Shown: piece by piece, positions 28,024 through 36,992 of the stretch | Layout: the number at the start of each line of letters is the position of its first letter | Numbering within the stretch: the first letter of the stretch is position 1 | Origin: Bowmanella sp. JS7-9 | GTDB taxonomy: Bacteria; Pseudomonadota; Gammaproteobacteria; Enterobacterales; Alteromonadaceae | Length of the DNA: 64,000 nucleotides | Direction of reading: 5' to 3' | Assembly (NCBI RefSeq): GCF_004329715.1 | Contig: NZ_JXSY01000015.1 | Location: 1-64,000 of the forward strand | The notes under the pieces: generated by a model | The model's database searches: none | Told to the model about the DNA's origin: nothing | The model's input: the letters and a program-made list of their open reading frames with translations, nothing else | Translations under genes and position numbers: made by a program

Positions 28024-28526
28024 AGCGAACAACTCCTTGCTGGCCGGCTCAGATACCAGCCGAAAAACGCCCAAAGTGGCACAAGATACCATAACCAGTG
28101 TTCACTTAACTGTACGGCACCGAGGGCTGCACCGGCCCGGTAAGATAACGGTGCCAACAGGGCGCACATCAGCACAAACCAGCGGGGTTTGGTGACAAAA
28201 CGTTTAAGGGAGACAGGTAATGTGAGTAAAAAACCAAGCCAAATGATGGCCAGGAACAGCGGTAAACCGGCGATTTGCATCTCCAGTTGTCTGGCTTCAA
28301 ACGCGAACACGCCAAACCCGTGCAACATGGCATCCATAAAGCCGCCGAGCAAAAATGCCGGGATCAGGGGCGCTAATACTTGCCACGGGCGTTCGCTGAT
28401 CACAATGACGTGTACCAGCATCAGGCCAAGTGGCAGCAACGCCCATTGCCAGCCAGACAATATCGCGGCAAACCACAGGCCCTGAAATAGCAGGGCATTG
28501 ATTACGACATCACGCCAATGAGGCAT
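28020..28526 (-). CDS. DUF2878-type membrane protein
   Basis: A 168-residue protein with five or six hydrophobic segments, matching what I know of DUF2878 (NALLFQGLWFAAILSG start, PAFLLGGFMDAMLHGFGVF, SEHWLWYLVPLWAFFGWYL end). DUF2878 genes typically stand next to cfa in light-stress clusters. It begins one base after the cfa stop and its own stop overlaps the next gene's TTG. No function is known. Confidence 0.8.
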   Translation of the reverse strand: MPHWRDVVINALLFQGLWFAAILSGWQWALLPLGLMLVHVIVISERPWQVLAPLIPAFLLGGFMDAMLHGFGVFAFEARQLEMQIAGLPLFLAIIWLGFLLTLPVSLKRFVTKPRWFVLMCALLAPLSYRAGAALGAVQLSEHWLWYLVPLWAFFGWYLSRPARSCSL

Positions 28527-28527
28527 A

Positions 28528-29796
28528 TCAGGCTCGACTCAATACTTCCTGTTTGTGCCGGGGTTTGGCAAAAATCAGATGGCTGACACCGATAGAGCGT
28601 TCTTTAAACCCGCCCTCGCAGTAGCGCAGGTAATATTCCCACATGCGAATAAATTCATCGCTGTAGCCCTGTGCCTTAATGCTTTCGGCCCGTTGCATAA
28701 AGCGCTGACACCAGGCATTCAGCGTCATTGCGTAGTGCTCGGCAAAGTCCTGCAGGTGCACCAGACGCAAATCCGTTTTCTCGCGCACCGCATCCATAAT
28801 CGCGCTGACAGACGGTAAACCGGCACCGGGGAAGATATATTTCTGGATAAAATCCACGTCTTTTTTGTATTGCTCAAAACGCTGGTCGGTAATGGTAATT
28901 GCCTGGATCAGCATAGTGCCTTCTGGTTTGAGCAAGGATGCGCATTTATTGAAGTAAGTGGGATAGTACTGCCAGCCAACCGCTTCGATCATCTCGATGG
29001 ACACCAGCTTATCGTACTGACCATCCAGCTTACGGTAATCCTGTTGAAGCAGAGTGATTTTATCGCCGAGGCCGGCCTCTTCGATGCGTTGTTTGGCCAG
29101 TTGATATTGCTGCTGAGAAATAGTGGTAGTGGTTATCCGACAGCCATATTCACGGGCAGCGAAAATCGCAAAACCACCCCAACCAGTACCGATTTCGACA
29201 ATATGATCCGATGCCTGCACACCGAGCTTTTCACAAATGGTACGTAGCTTGTGCTCCGATGCTTCCTGCATACTGGCATCGGCGCGGGGAAAGATCCCGG
29301 AAGAATACATCATGGTCGGATCCAGGAAGGTGGCGAACATGCTGTTACCCAAGTCATAGTGGGCTGCCACATTGCGACGCGCGCCCTTTTCGGTATTGCG
29401 CTTGAGATTGTGCAGGAGTTTCATCAACGGTTTCTGAATCACCGTCCAGCCGCTGTCCATTTTGTCCAGCACATCCATATTGCGCACAAACAGCTGGATT
29501 AACTGAGTGAGTTTGTCACACTCCCAATCGCCGGTCATATAGGCTTCAGCTGCGCCAACACTGCCACCGAAGGCAATATCCACATAACTGCCCGGGTCTT
29601 TGATTATCAACTCAACCTGCAACTCGGCATGCTGCTCCAGCGGTTGACCGAACACATGACGCTGCTCGCCCTCGATAACGATTAACGTGCCAGTGTGTAA
29701 TTGCTGCAGACGTTTGAATAACAGGTTCCGTGCCAGTGACGCGAGCCAGCCGCTGTTGGCGCCACTAATTGGTTGTGCGTTGATTTGCGCAGACAT
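28528..29796 (-). CDS. cfa: Cyclopropane-fatty-acyl-phospholipid synthase
   Basis: A 422-residue SAM-dependent enzyme adding a methylene bridge to unsaturated phospholipid acyl chains, which toughens membranes. The SAM motif VEIGTGWGGFA is at residues 200-210, with YDLGNSMFATFLDPTMMYSSG (147-166) and the SIEMIEAVGWQYY catalytic region further on. It has its own ECF-type promoter 42-69 bases upstream, separating it from the DUF1365 gene. Cfa-like proteins in this context belong to the singlet-oxygen regulon of other bacteria, which supports a membrane-repair role under light stress. Confidence 0.93.
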   Translation of the reverse strand: MSAQINAQPISGANSGWLASLARNLLFKRLQQLHTGTLIVIEGEQRHVFGQPLEQHAELQVELIIKDPGSYVDIAFGGSVGAAEAYMTGDWECDKLTQLIQLFVRNMDVLDKMDSGWTVIQKPLMKLLHNLKRNTEKGARRNVAAHYDLGNSMFATFLDPTMMYSSGIFPRADASMQEASEHKLRTICEKLGVQASDHIVEIGTGWGGFAIFAAREYGCRITTTTISQQQYQLAKQRIEEAGLGDKITLLQQDYRKLDGQYDKLVSIEMIEAVGWQYYPTYFNKCASLLKPEGTMLIQAITITDQRFEQYKKDVDFIQKYIFPGAGLPSVSAIMDAVREKTDLRLVHLQDFAEHYAMTLNAWCQRFMQRAESIKAQGYSDEFIRMWEYYLRYCEGGFKERSIGVSHLIFAKPRHKQEVLSRA

Positions 29797-29837
29797 CCCT
29801 ACTCCCAGGATTTATAAGCTATTGATAACTCTAGCCT

Positions 29838-29865
29838 ATACGCCAGAAAAGCTAACTTTAGATCA
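29838..29865 (-). promoter_or_regulatory. ECF-type promoter for cfa
   Basis: On the minus strand TGATCT (29860-29865), a 17-base spacer, then CGTAT (29838-29842). It is nearly identical in form to the promoter of the photolyase operon (TGATCC-N17-CGTAA) and matches the known target form of RpoE/ChrR-type sigma factors. The predicted start point would give a leader of about 35 bases before the cfa ATG. Confidence 0.8.
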
Positions 29866-29902
29866 GGAACAAAGTAGAAAAAAATACAAATATTTTTTGC
29901 TA

Positions 29903-30688
29903 TCAGGGATGATCGTAAATGGGCGTGCGCTTAAACCACAACTTCAGGGCCTGCCAATAAATGCCCCACACCACCTGCACTGTCATCAATGGCTGGCGCC
30001 AGGCAAAGCGTGACAACTGTTCAATTGGCGCTAATTGCATCGCCATGGTGGCATCAAAGTGCTTTTCATTACCCTCACCCTGAAGGTGATTTTCAATATG
30101 CACGAACAGTTGTTTCCCAGGTGCACTGACACGCCACTGGTAGTCCATCTGCATCGGATTAAAGGGCGATACATGGAACACCTTGTGACAACGAAAATGC
30201 TGCTGATGACCATGATCGGTACTTTGCACATCGCCGATACTGCCCTGCATCGGCAACACGTAGGCATGACGCTCGTTCCAGGGCGTATTACCCACGTCCG
30301 CCACAATGGTTTGCAGTTGGTTGGTGGCATCGAAGCAGTAATACAGGGTGATGGGGTTAAACACTATGCCCAGATATCGAGGCTGGGTCAGCATACACAC
30401 CCGCTGCCAGTCTGGTAGCGCAGTATCGTGCCTGCGATAAAAGTCGGCGGCTTTCGCCAGTACCGCCTGCTTTAAATCTTCGCCGCCACTGCGCAGGTAA
30501 TCCTTGCGCCACCAACTGATCAGGTTGGCACGGTTAACGCCAAACCAGCGCACCTGCTTATCCAATGCGGGTAATTCATCCAAGTCCAGATACAACATAT
30601 ACAGCGGGTAACTGAAGCTGTGTCCGTGGGGCACAAAACGCCGGTGACGGACTTCGCCGTGATAAATTCCGCTGTTGAACTGACTCAC
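29903..30688 (-). CDS. DUF1365 protein
   Basis: A 261-residue cytoplasmic protein of the DUF1365 family. The start [30 protein letters not shown] and later [39 protein letters not shown] are family hallmarks. It is always found beside the FAD amine oxidase and cfa genes, so a role with them in modifying lipid chains is likely but unproven. Its ATG overlaps the stop of the oxidoreductase by four bases. Confidence 0.9.
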   Translation of the reverse strand: MSQFNSGIYHGEVRHRRFVPHGHSFSYPLYMLYLDLDELPALDKQVRWFGVNRANLISWWRKDYLRSGGEDLKQAVLAKAADFYRRHDTALPDWQRVCMLTQPRYLGIVFNPITLYYCFDATNQLQTIVADVGNTPWNERHAYVLPMQGSIGDVQSTDHGHQQHFRCHKVFHVSPFNPMQMDYQWRVSAPGKQLFVHIENHLQGEGNEKHFDATMAMQLAPIEQLSRFAWRQPLMTVQVVWGIYWQALKLWFKRTPIYDHP

Positions 30689-31956
30689 AAGCTGATCCCA
30701 AAGGCCTCAGCCACGCGCAACGCAGAATTGACGCCATCTTCATGGAAACCATTAAACCAATAGGCACCACAATAATGACTACGCTGCTTGCCGCTGATTT
30801 CACTGTGGCGAGCCTGCGCCAGCATGCCGTCTGCGGTAAACACCGGGTGGCTGTAACGAAATCTATTGATGACTTTGGCCGGATCAATTTCGTTACTGCG
30901 ATTTAGCGTGACCAAAATGGGCTCCGACGTTTCACCGAAATTCTGCAATAAATTCATATAGTAAGTCAGCATGGCACAATCCGGGGTGCGCTGTGGAATA
31001 TGGTAATTCCAGCTAGCCCACGCCAATTTACGCTTAGGCATAAACCGTCGGTCTGTATGCAGCACCACATCATTCATCTGATACGGTATTGCGCCCAAAA
31101 TCGCCTGTTCGGCTTCACTGGGGTTGGCTAACATGGCCAGAGCCTGATCCGAGTGACAGGCAAACACAACCTGATCGAAGCGTTCTGCACCGCGACTTGA
31201 ATGCAGGGTCACCCCATCCGCATCGCGCTCGACGCGGCTGATTGGGCAATTGAGGTAAATTTGTTGTCGATATGGCGCAGTGATTGGCGCCACATAACTG
31301 TGCGAGCCACCGGTTAATACCCGCCACTGGGGACGATTATTCACGCTTAGCAAGCCATGGTTTTTGAAAAAGCGCAGGAAAAAACGCAACGGAAACGACA
31401 GCATCATGTCATAGGACGCAGACCAGATCGCCGCTCCCATTGGCACGATGTAAAAGTAGATAAACTCGTGGCTGTAGTTATGCTCACGGAAAAACTCGCC
31501 GAGGGTTTGCTCCTGTTCAAAAGCATCGGCTTCCACCAGCGCCAGCGACTGCTTATTAAAGCGCAGGATATCGCGGATCATGCGCCAAAACTTAGGGCGA
31601 AACAGATTACGGCGCTGGGCAAACAGGCTGTTGAGGTTATTGCCATTGTATTCCAGCCCGGTATTTTCACAGCGCACACTAAAGCTCATATTGGATGCTT
31701 CTGTCTGCACGCCGAGTTGTTCCATCAGGCGAATAAAATTGGGATAGGTCCAGTCGTTATACACAATGAAACCGGTGTTCACCGGCAGGATTCGCCCATC
31801 AATTTCCACCGATTGGGTGTGAGTATGCCCACCAATGTAGTCATTGGCTTCATACACATGCACGTCGTGTTGACGGCTAAGCAGATAGGCGCTGGTCAGG
31901 CCGGCGATACCGCTACCAATGACTGCGATTTTTTGTTGTTGTGAGTCCGTCTGCAT
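30685..31956 (-). CDS. FAD-dependent amine-oxidase-family protein
   Basis: A 423-residue flavoprotein. The N-terminal dinucleotide motif [18 protein letters not shown] and the [12 protein letters not shown] segment bind FAD. The C-terminus ends with [22 protein letters not shown], the FAD-closing motif of this family. Substrate is unknown; the cluster context suggests a lipid or carotenoid-like substrate. The ATG at 31956 is preferred over 31971 because AGGA stands eight bases upstream. Confidence 0.9.
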   Translation of the reverse strand: MQTDSQQQKIAVIGSGIAGLTSAYLLSRQHDVHVYEANDYIGGHTHTQSVEIDGRILPVNTGFIVYNDWTYPNFIRLMEQLGVQTEASNMSFSVRCENTGLEYNGNNLNSLFAQRRNLFRPKFWRMIRDILRFNKQSLALVEADAFEQEQTLGEFFREHNYSHEFIYFYIVPMGAAIWSASYDMMLSFPLRFFLRFFKNHGLLSVNNRPQWRVLTGGSHSYVAPITAPYRQQIYLNCPISRVERDADGVTLHSSRGAERFDQVVFACHSDQALAMLANPSEAEQAILGAIPYQMNDVVLHTDRRFMPKRKLAWASWNYHIPQRTPDCAMLTYYMNLLQNFGETSEPILVTLNRSNEIDPAKVINRFRYSHPVFTADGMLAQARHSEISGKQRSHYCGAYWFNGFHEDGVNSALRVAEAFGISL

Positions 31957-31973
31957 ACTGCATCCTGTCAAAA

Positions 31974-32750
31974 TTAAGAGTGAAGTCTGGAGCTTTTGGT
32001 GGTTAATGCAAAGCGCCAGCGAATCGGTAACGCGTTTAACCCCTTCAGCAGCCAGGTTAGGCGCCGCGGAAAATGAATATCGAAGCGATTGCCGCGTAAA
32101 CCGCTGGCAATCCGCTCAGCTGCCTCTTCTGCGCTAAGTAAAAACGGCATGGGGAAATCGTTCTTGTCGGTTAGTGGGGTTTTCACAAAGCCCGGACTCA
32201 CCATGCGCACATCGATGCCCAGATGAATCAAATCGTTATAAATGCTCTCGGCAAAGTAACGCAATGCCGCTTTAGATGCACCATAGGCGGCCGCACGCGG
32301 TAAGGCCAGATAGGTCACGCTGGACCCCACAAACACCAGCTGTGGTGTGCGGCCCTGCTTGACGCTCTCCAGTAACAGCGGCAACACCTGATTAGTTAAC
32401 GCGGTGATGGCGAGAAAATTAGTCTGTAACACCCGCTCAATGGCGTCCTGTTCCAACGCATCGCCATTCATATATTCACAGGTGCCAGCATTAAACACTA
32501 CCCTGTCCACGCAGCCATAGGTTTCCTTCACCTGCGCCACAACCCCGTCACATTGTGCGCTATCAGTAATATCCAGCGGGAGTGCAACACGCTCGCCTTT
32601 GGCTGTGCTGGCGGCAATTTGTTCGAGCTTATCTGCGCTTCGCGCCGACATCAGCAAGGTATGATTGGGCTTATCCAACGCGTCGGTTAACGCTTCACCA
32701 ATGCCAGAGGACGCCCCGATTAACCAGGTCAAGGTTGTGGATTGCATCAT
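31974..32750 (-). CDS. Short-chain dehydrogenase/reductase
   Basis: A 258-residue classical SDR. The cofactor motif IGASSGIGEAL is at about residues 11-21. NAGTCEYMN, catalytic Ser in VGSSVTYL and the Tyr-x3-Lys motif (AAYGASKAALRY) follow. The start overlaps the stop of the SnoaL-like gene (ATGA). Its substrate is unknown. Confidence 0.9.
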   Translation of the reverse strand: MMQSTTLTWLIGASSGIGEALTDALDKPNHTLLMSARSADKLEQIAASTAKGERVALPLDITDSAQCDGVVAQVKETYGCVDRVVFNAGTCEYMNGDALEQDAIERVLQTNFLAITALTNQVLPLLLESVKQGRTPQLVFVGSSVTYLALPRAAAYGASKAALRYFAESIYNDLIHLGIDVRMVSPGFVKTPLTDKNDFPMPFLLSAEEAAERIASGLRGNRFDIHFPRRLTWLLKGLNALPIRWRFALTTKSSRLHS

Positions 32751-33178
32751 GCCAGCCTGCTTTTCAGTTTACGGATAACGGAGCCGAGCACAGGCACGTG
32801 CTCATACAAGAGTTTGCCACCGTCGAAAAAATCCCGATGGTAGGTGATTTTGTCGTCGAATCTGAGCAAGGACGCGCCCTCAACTGAGATATTTTTACCC
32901 CCGCGCAGGCGTGGGTGAGCGTAGTCCATGGTCCAGGTCAACATGGCTTCATTATTCTGGCTAATGCAACGTTCAAAGTTAAAGCGGCAATAACTGAGGT
33001 TCTGATACAAATTCGCACAGTAATCACAAAATGCGTCTGTGCCCTCAATGCGATGAAAACTATCCTCAAATACCATATTCGGCGCATACACCGCCTCAAT
33101 CAGGCCACTGTGGCAATTACTGGCATTGAGCTGCTGAAACATTGTCTGTAACTGGCTCACTATCACCGGCGTGGACAT
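32747..33178 (-). CDS. NTF2/SnoaL-like protein
   Basis: A 143-residue protein with a predicted NTF2-like cone fold. Landmarks are YAPNMVFEDSFHRIEGTDAFCDYC, then SVEGASLLRFDD.. ITYHRDFFDGGKLLYEHVPVLGSVIRKLK. Genes of this kind lie beside SDR, amine oxidase and cfa genes in many photolyase clusters. It begins three bases after the photolyase stop. The enzymatic role, if any, is unknown. Confidence 0.85.
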   Translation of the reverse strand: MSTPVIVSQLQTMFQQLNASNCHSGLIEAVYAPNMVFEDSFHRIEGTDAFCDYCANLYQNLSYCRFNFERCISQNNEAMLTWTMDYAHPRLRGGKNISVEGASLLRFDDKITYHRDFFDGGKLLYEHVPVLGSVIRKLKSRLA

Positions 33179-33181
33179 GCG

Positions 33182-34612
33182 TTACTCCTGTTGCGAGGCG
33201 TTGAGTTCCTTAAACCAGGCTTTGGTTTGCGCAACGGCACTGGCGTGATCCACCATAGGTGCGGGGTAACCAAAACGTTTTGCCAAGTCGGCCGACGGCA
33301 TATGAATTTTTTTGGCGTCGAACTTAGCTATTTCCGGAACATAGTTACGGATAAAATCCCCTTTTGGATCAAAACGTTCTGATTGCGTAACCGGATTAAA
33401 AATCCGGAAATATGGCACCGCATCACAGCCGGTTGAGGCGCTCCATTGCCAGCCACCATTATTTGATGCCAAATCGCCATCCACCAGCTTTTGCATAAAG
33501 TAACGCTCACCCCAACGCCAGTCGATAAACAGGTGCTTGGTCAGGAACATCGCTACGATCATGCGTAGTCGATTGTGCATCCAGCCGGTTTGATTCATCT
33601 GGCGCATGGCCGCATCCACGATGGGATAGCCCGTGTTGCCCTCACACCAACGCTGAAATTTGTCTTCGTCGTGCTTCCAGGGTAAGCGGTCGGTATCGGA
33701 TTTAAACGCCTTGTGCTTACACAAATCCGGATATGCCACCAATAAATGGCGATAAAAATCGCGCCAAATCAGTTCATTGATCCAGGTGACAATGCCCTCG
33801 TTGCCGCTATCCAATTCGCCATTATTTTCAGCCAGCGCGGCGCGTAAACACTGCATGGTGCTGAGTGCACCGACGGCCTGATACGCCGATAAACGACTGG
33901 TATTATCCTGTGCAGGAAAATCGCGGGTCTGTTTGTAATCCCGGATGGCTTCGTGCACAAAACGCTGCAATTGTTGCTGCGCCAGTTGTTCACCGGCGGG
34001 CCAACGCTCAAGCCAGCTATTGTCCACGTCCAGATTATCCAGTGCCTGAAGATCACTGTTCATATCTACTTTTTGCTGGGCATCCGGCGCAGCGTAATAC
34101 GGCCGCAGAATATCCGGGGCGGCTTTATACAGCGCCTTTTTAAACGCGGTAAACACCTTATAGAACTCGCCACTGCCAGTACGAATAGACCCGGGTACCG
34201 TCAGGACCTGATCATGCTCACTGCGCACCGCCACGCCCAACGATTTCATGCGTTTGGTGACCTGGCGAGACAAGCCCATCTCATTAACTTCGTATTCGTG
34301 GTTGTAATAAAGCTGTTGAATATCGTGTTGTTTTACCAGCGCCGCTAATGCATCCGGAATATCCGCAAACAGCGGGCAATCGAGCACGAGCAAGGGCACA
34401 TTCAGTTGCGCCAGCGAGTCAGCGAGATCACGCACCTGCGCGACCAGCAGGGCTTTTTTCGCCGGCGAGATATCATGTTGCTGCCACTGTTTTTCAGTGG
34501 CACAAAACACCGCCAGCACCGGGCCATTTTGCATTGCCAGGTGCAAGGCAGGGTTATCGGCCACACGCAGGTCTGCGCGAAACCACATTAAGCTTTGTGG
34601 CTTAGATGGCAT
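33182..34612 (-). CDS. phrB: Deoxyribodipyrimidine photolyase
   Basis: A 476-residue class I photolyase/cryptochrome-family protein repairing UV pyrimidine dimers with blue light. Residues 1-140 are the antenna-binding Rossmann part (LMWFRADLRVADNPALH). The C-terminal FAD domain has GNTGYPIVDAAMRQMNQTGWMHNRLRMIVAMFL and the SNNGGWQWSASTGCDAVPYFRIFNP stretch. The tryptophan electron-transfer residues appear present. Its ATG lies inside the end of the preceding DUF523 gene (11-base overlap). Confidence 0.95.
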   Translation of the reverse strand: MPSKPQSLMWFRADLRVADNPALHLAMQNGPVLAVFCATEKQWQQHDISPAKKALLVAQVRDLADSLAQLNVPLLVLDCPLFADIPDALAALVKQHDIQQLYYNHEYEVNEMGLSRQVTKRMKSLGVAVRSEHDQVLTVPGSIRTGSGEFYKVFTAFKKALYKAAPDILRPYYAAPDAQQKVDMNSDLQALDNLDVDNSWLERWPAGEQLAQQQLQRFVHEAIRDYKQTRDFPAQDNTSRLSAYQAVGALSTMQCLRAALAENNGELDSGNEGIVTWINELIWRDFYRHLLVAYPDLCKHKAFKSDTDRLPWKHDEDKFQRWCEGNTGYPIVDAAMRQMNQTGWMHNRLRMIVAMFLTKHLFIDWRWGERYFMQKLVDGDLASNNGGWQWSASTGCDAVPYFRIFNPVTQSERFDPKGDFIRNYVPEIAKFDAKKIHMPSADLAKRFGYPAPMVDHASAVAQTKAWFKELNASQQE

Positions 34613-35561
34613 TTTGTAACCCCAGCTCCTGTGGATAAGGCTCCCACACCGCTAAACGCTTGGCACACTGATATTTCTGCATAAAGAAGCGCAGCGTCGA
34701 CATGGGTGCCACCAGCGGGATGCTGCCCTGCTTATATTGCTCAATCAGCTGGTCGGCATATTGACGCTCGTCTGTCGTCATCCAGCGTTTCATATAGTGC
34801 ACCATGCGCGTCATGGCATAGGCATGGTGTTTGACACCGATAACCTTGCTAAGCGCCCGCATAAAGTCCTCGATATACCGCTGTGCAAGTTCCTCGAGCG
34901 ACACATTGTGTGGATCAGCAAGTAGTTTGCCCAATTGGCGCAGAATCACCTGATCATGGGCGCGCAGGGTCATTTTATAGCGATAATGAAAATCGGTGAG
35001 TTGGCGCACGGACAGATTCGGCATAATTTCGGTTTGCCATTCATGATAGGCGTACACCTGAGCAAAAAAGTGCTCACGTAGCTTGGCATCGTTCAGGCGC
35101 CCCGCCTCAGTAATGGGCAGCAGCGGTAGGTGTTTACGCAGTGCGCGCACAAACAGGCCATCATCCGAGCGCAAAGGCCCACCTTTAATGCCATACACCT
35201 TGGCGCTGCCAAGGCCGCAGGTCGGTGACTTTTGCATAAAAATAAAGCCACTGGCATCTCGCATGCCGGCCGCGACTTTGGCTGCATAGGCTTCAATCGC
35301 CGGTGCATGGTCATCTTTCGGTTCGTGGGTCTCGACCAGGGTTAACTGGTTATCCCGCTCGACAATCCGGATAGCTGGACGGGGAACCGGCAGGCCAATT
35401 GCCACCTCCGGACAAAATGGCCGATAGCGGAAATAGGCGCTTAAAGTGTCCATGCAATATTTGGAACGTTTGTGGCTGGCGTTGTAGCGCACTTCCTGGC
35501 CTGCTACACAGGCGCTGATACCAATTATGGGCTTGTTGGCGTTGTCGATAGGTTGTTGCAT
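34602..35561 (-). CDS. DUF523-DUF1722 fusion protein (YbgA-like C-terminus)
   Basis: A 319-residue two-domain protein. Residues 1-150 are DUF523 (IGISACVAGQEVRYNASHKR.. FIFMQKSPTCGLGSAKVY), with conserved Cys that hint at a metal or Fe-S site. Residues 180-315 are DUF1722/YbgA (LSVRQLTDFHYRYKMTLRAHDQ). E. coli ybgA also precedes phrB. As first gene of the operon it sits about 20 bases after the predicted start point of the ECF promoter, with GAGGAA before the ATG. The molecular role is unknown. Confidence 0.9.
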   Translation of the reverse strand: MQQPIDNANKPIIGISACVAGQEVRYNASHKRSKYCMDTLSAYFRYRPFCPEVAIGLPVPRPAIRIVERDNQLTLVETHEPKDDHAPAIEAYAAKVAAGMRDASGFIFMQKSPTCGLGSAKVYGIKGGPLRSDDGLFVRALRKHLPLLPITEAGRLNDAKLREHFFAQVYAYHEWQTEIMPNLSVRQLTDFHYRYKMTLRAHDQVILRQLGKLLADPHNVSLEELAQRYIEDFMRALSKVIGVKHHAYAMTRMVHYMKRWMTTDERQYADQLIEQYKQGSIPLVAPMSTLRFFMQKYQCAKRLAVWEPYPQELGLQNAI

Positions 35562-35586
35562 ACAGCTTCCTCGTTAAGTCATGCCG

Positions 35587-35614
35587 TTACGCAGTGGGGT
35601 TTGATTTTGGATCA
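35587..35614 (-). promoter_or_regulatory. ECF-type promoter for the photolyase operon
   Basis: On the minus strand TGATCC (35609-35614), a 17-base spacer, then CGTAA (35587-35591). This equals the form of promoters used by RpoE/ChrR-type ECF sigma factors, and the sigma gene lies just on the other side, on the opposite strand. I could not find an equally good copy driving the sigma gene itself. Confidence 0.85.
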
Positions 35615-35701
35615 CCTGAATTTGTCACTAAACCAAACTTTACCAAGGCAATTCAATCGTTTACCGTGTGAACGTAGAATTCAATATCATCAGGATAGAC
35701 C

Positions 35702-36316
35702 TTGTCGACTCACTTCGCCGTTGAACCAGCATTAGAGATGCTGTTAATAGCGATCGCTCAGCAGCGCGATCAGGCGGCCTTTCGACAATTATTCAATGCT
35801 GTCGGTGGCAGGCTAAAAGGCTATGCAGTTAAATCCGGAGCCAATGATAAGGACGCCGACGAACTGGTGCAGGAAACTATGCTGCTGGTCTGGCGCAAAG
35901 CCCATTTATATGACCCGACTCAGGCCAGTGCCCTGACCTGGCTGTTCACCCTGTTACGGAATAAACGGGTAGATTTGCTCAGACGTAACAAGCATAACCT
36001 GATCAGCGCCGACGACTTATATCTGGAGCCAGAGTCAGCCCAATCCGAACACGATGCTGAACCACTGCAGCAAGAGATAGAAAGTGATCGGAATCAGCAC
36101 ATCGTGCGTAATCTACTGCAACATCTACCCACCGAGCAGCGGATTATCCTCTACAAGGTGTATTTTGAAGGGAAATCCCATAGCGAAATCAGTGACGAAC
36201 TGGCTTTGCCGTTGGGAACAGTAAAAAGCCGGCTGCGGCTGGCATTGAGTAAATTTGAAGTATTAGCTAGGCAACATTTTTTATGGCTTCTTATCATCCA
36301 AATGACGAATTATTGA
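35702..36316 (+). CDS. rpoE: ECF sigma factor of the ChrR-paired group
   Basis: A 204-residue ECF sigma factor. Region 2 (residues 20-95) has ADELVQETMLLVWRKAHLYDPTQASALTWLFTLLRNKRVDLLRR. Region 4 (120-185) has LPTEQRIILYKVYFEGKSHSEISDELALPLGTVKSRLRLALS. The TTG at 35702 has AGGA seven bases upstream; an ATG at 35738 is the alternative. Its end overlaps the anti-sigma gene by 34 bases, so the two are made together. Divergent from the photolyase operon, which it very likely controls. The rpoE name reflects the Rhodobacter nomenclature, not the E. coli envelope factor. Confidence 0.88.
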   Translation: MSTHFAVEPALEMLLIAIAQQRDQAAFRQLFNAVGGRLKGYAVKSGANDKDADELVQETMLLVWRKAHLYDPTQASALTWLFTLLRNKRVDLLRRNKHNLISADDLYLEPESAQSEHDAEPLQQEIESDRNQHIVRNLLQHLPTEQRIILYKVYFEGKSHSEISDELALPLGTVKSRLRLALSKFEVLARQHFLWLLIIQMTNY

Positions 36317-36915
36317 TGCGCTTCAGCGCCGGAATGCTCAGCAACGCCCTGGGCGTGTTGGTGGCGTGCCATGTTGAACGTTGTCCGCATTGTCAGGAAA
36401 AGACCCGCATCTATGAGCAATTCGGTGGCGAACTGATTGCCGAGTCGGATGATGCAGAATTACCGGCCGATTTACTCGATAAAACCCTGGCTCGCCTGAG
36501 CGATGAAGCCGAACCTGCCCCCGTAAAGGTCAGCGGCAATGTGCCACGACCTTTGCAGCGCTTTTTACCCGACGACGTCAGCCAGATCCCGTGGAAAGGG
36601 ATGAGCAAAGCCATTAAAGAATTTCGTCTGCCATTCGGCGATGACGAGTTCGATGCTCGCCTGTATAAAATAGCGGCGGGCAAGCAACTACCCGAGCACA
36701 CCCATCGTGGCCGCGAATTTACTCTGGTGTTATCCGGCAGTTTCAGCGATAACGCCGGCGCCTATCATGCAGGTGACTTTGTGCTGGCCGATACCAGTGT
36801 GATGCATCGCCCACGTGCTCACGCGGAGCAAGACTGTATTTGTTTTGCCGTGCTGGACGCGCCACTGAAATTTACCGGCTGGTTTGGCGCACTGGTCAAC
36901 CCGTTTATGCGTTAA
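36283..36915 (+). CDS. chrR: ChrR-like zinc anti-sigma factor with cupin
   Basis: A 210-residue anti-sigma factor. The N-terminal zinc anti-sigma domain keeps His5, His30, Cys34 and Cys37 (CHVERCPHC), equal to the His6/His31/Cys35/Cys38 set of Rhodobacter ChrR. Residues about 110-195 are a cupin (LPEHTHRGREFTLVLSGSF), also as in ChrR, which is thought to sense singlet oxygen or related damage and free the sigma factor. It follows its sigma gene with overlap. Confidence 0.9.
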   Translation: MASYHPNDELLMRFSAGMLSNALGVLVACHVERCPHCQEKTRIYEQFGGELIAESDDAELPADLLDKTLARLSDEAEPAPVKVSGNVPRPLQRFLPDDVSQIPWKGMSKAIKEFRLPFGDDEFDARLYKIAAGKQLPEHTHRGREFTLVLSGSFSDNAGAYHAGDFVLADTSVMHRPRAHAEQDCICFAVLDAPLKFTGWFGALVNPFMR

Positions 36916-36992
36916 AAAACCACTATTATGCTGGTCGTGATGGGGAAAACATTCCTATAATCAACGCCTTTGTGATTTAACAGGTTTTTTCC

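Noticed and set aside
35617-35644. An ECF promoter for the sigma gene itself (TGAATT-N17-TTACC)
   Set aside because: The -10 box does not match CGTA and no other candidate on the plus strand fits.
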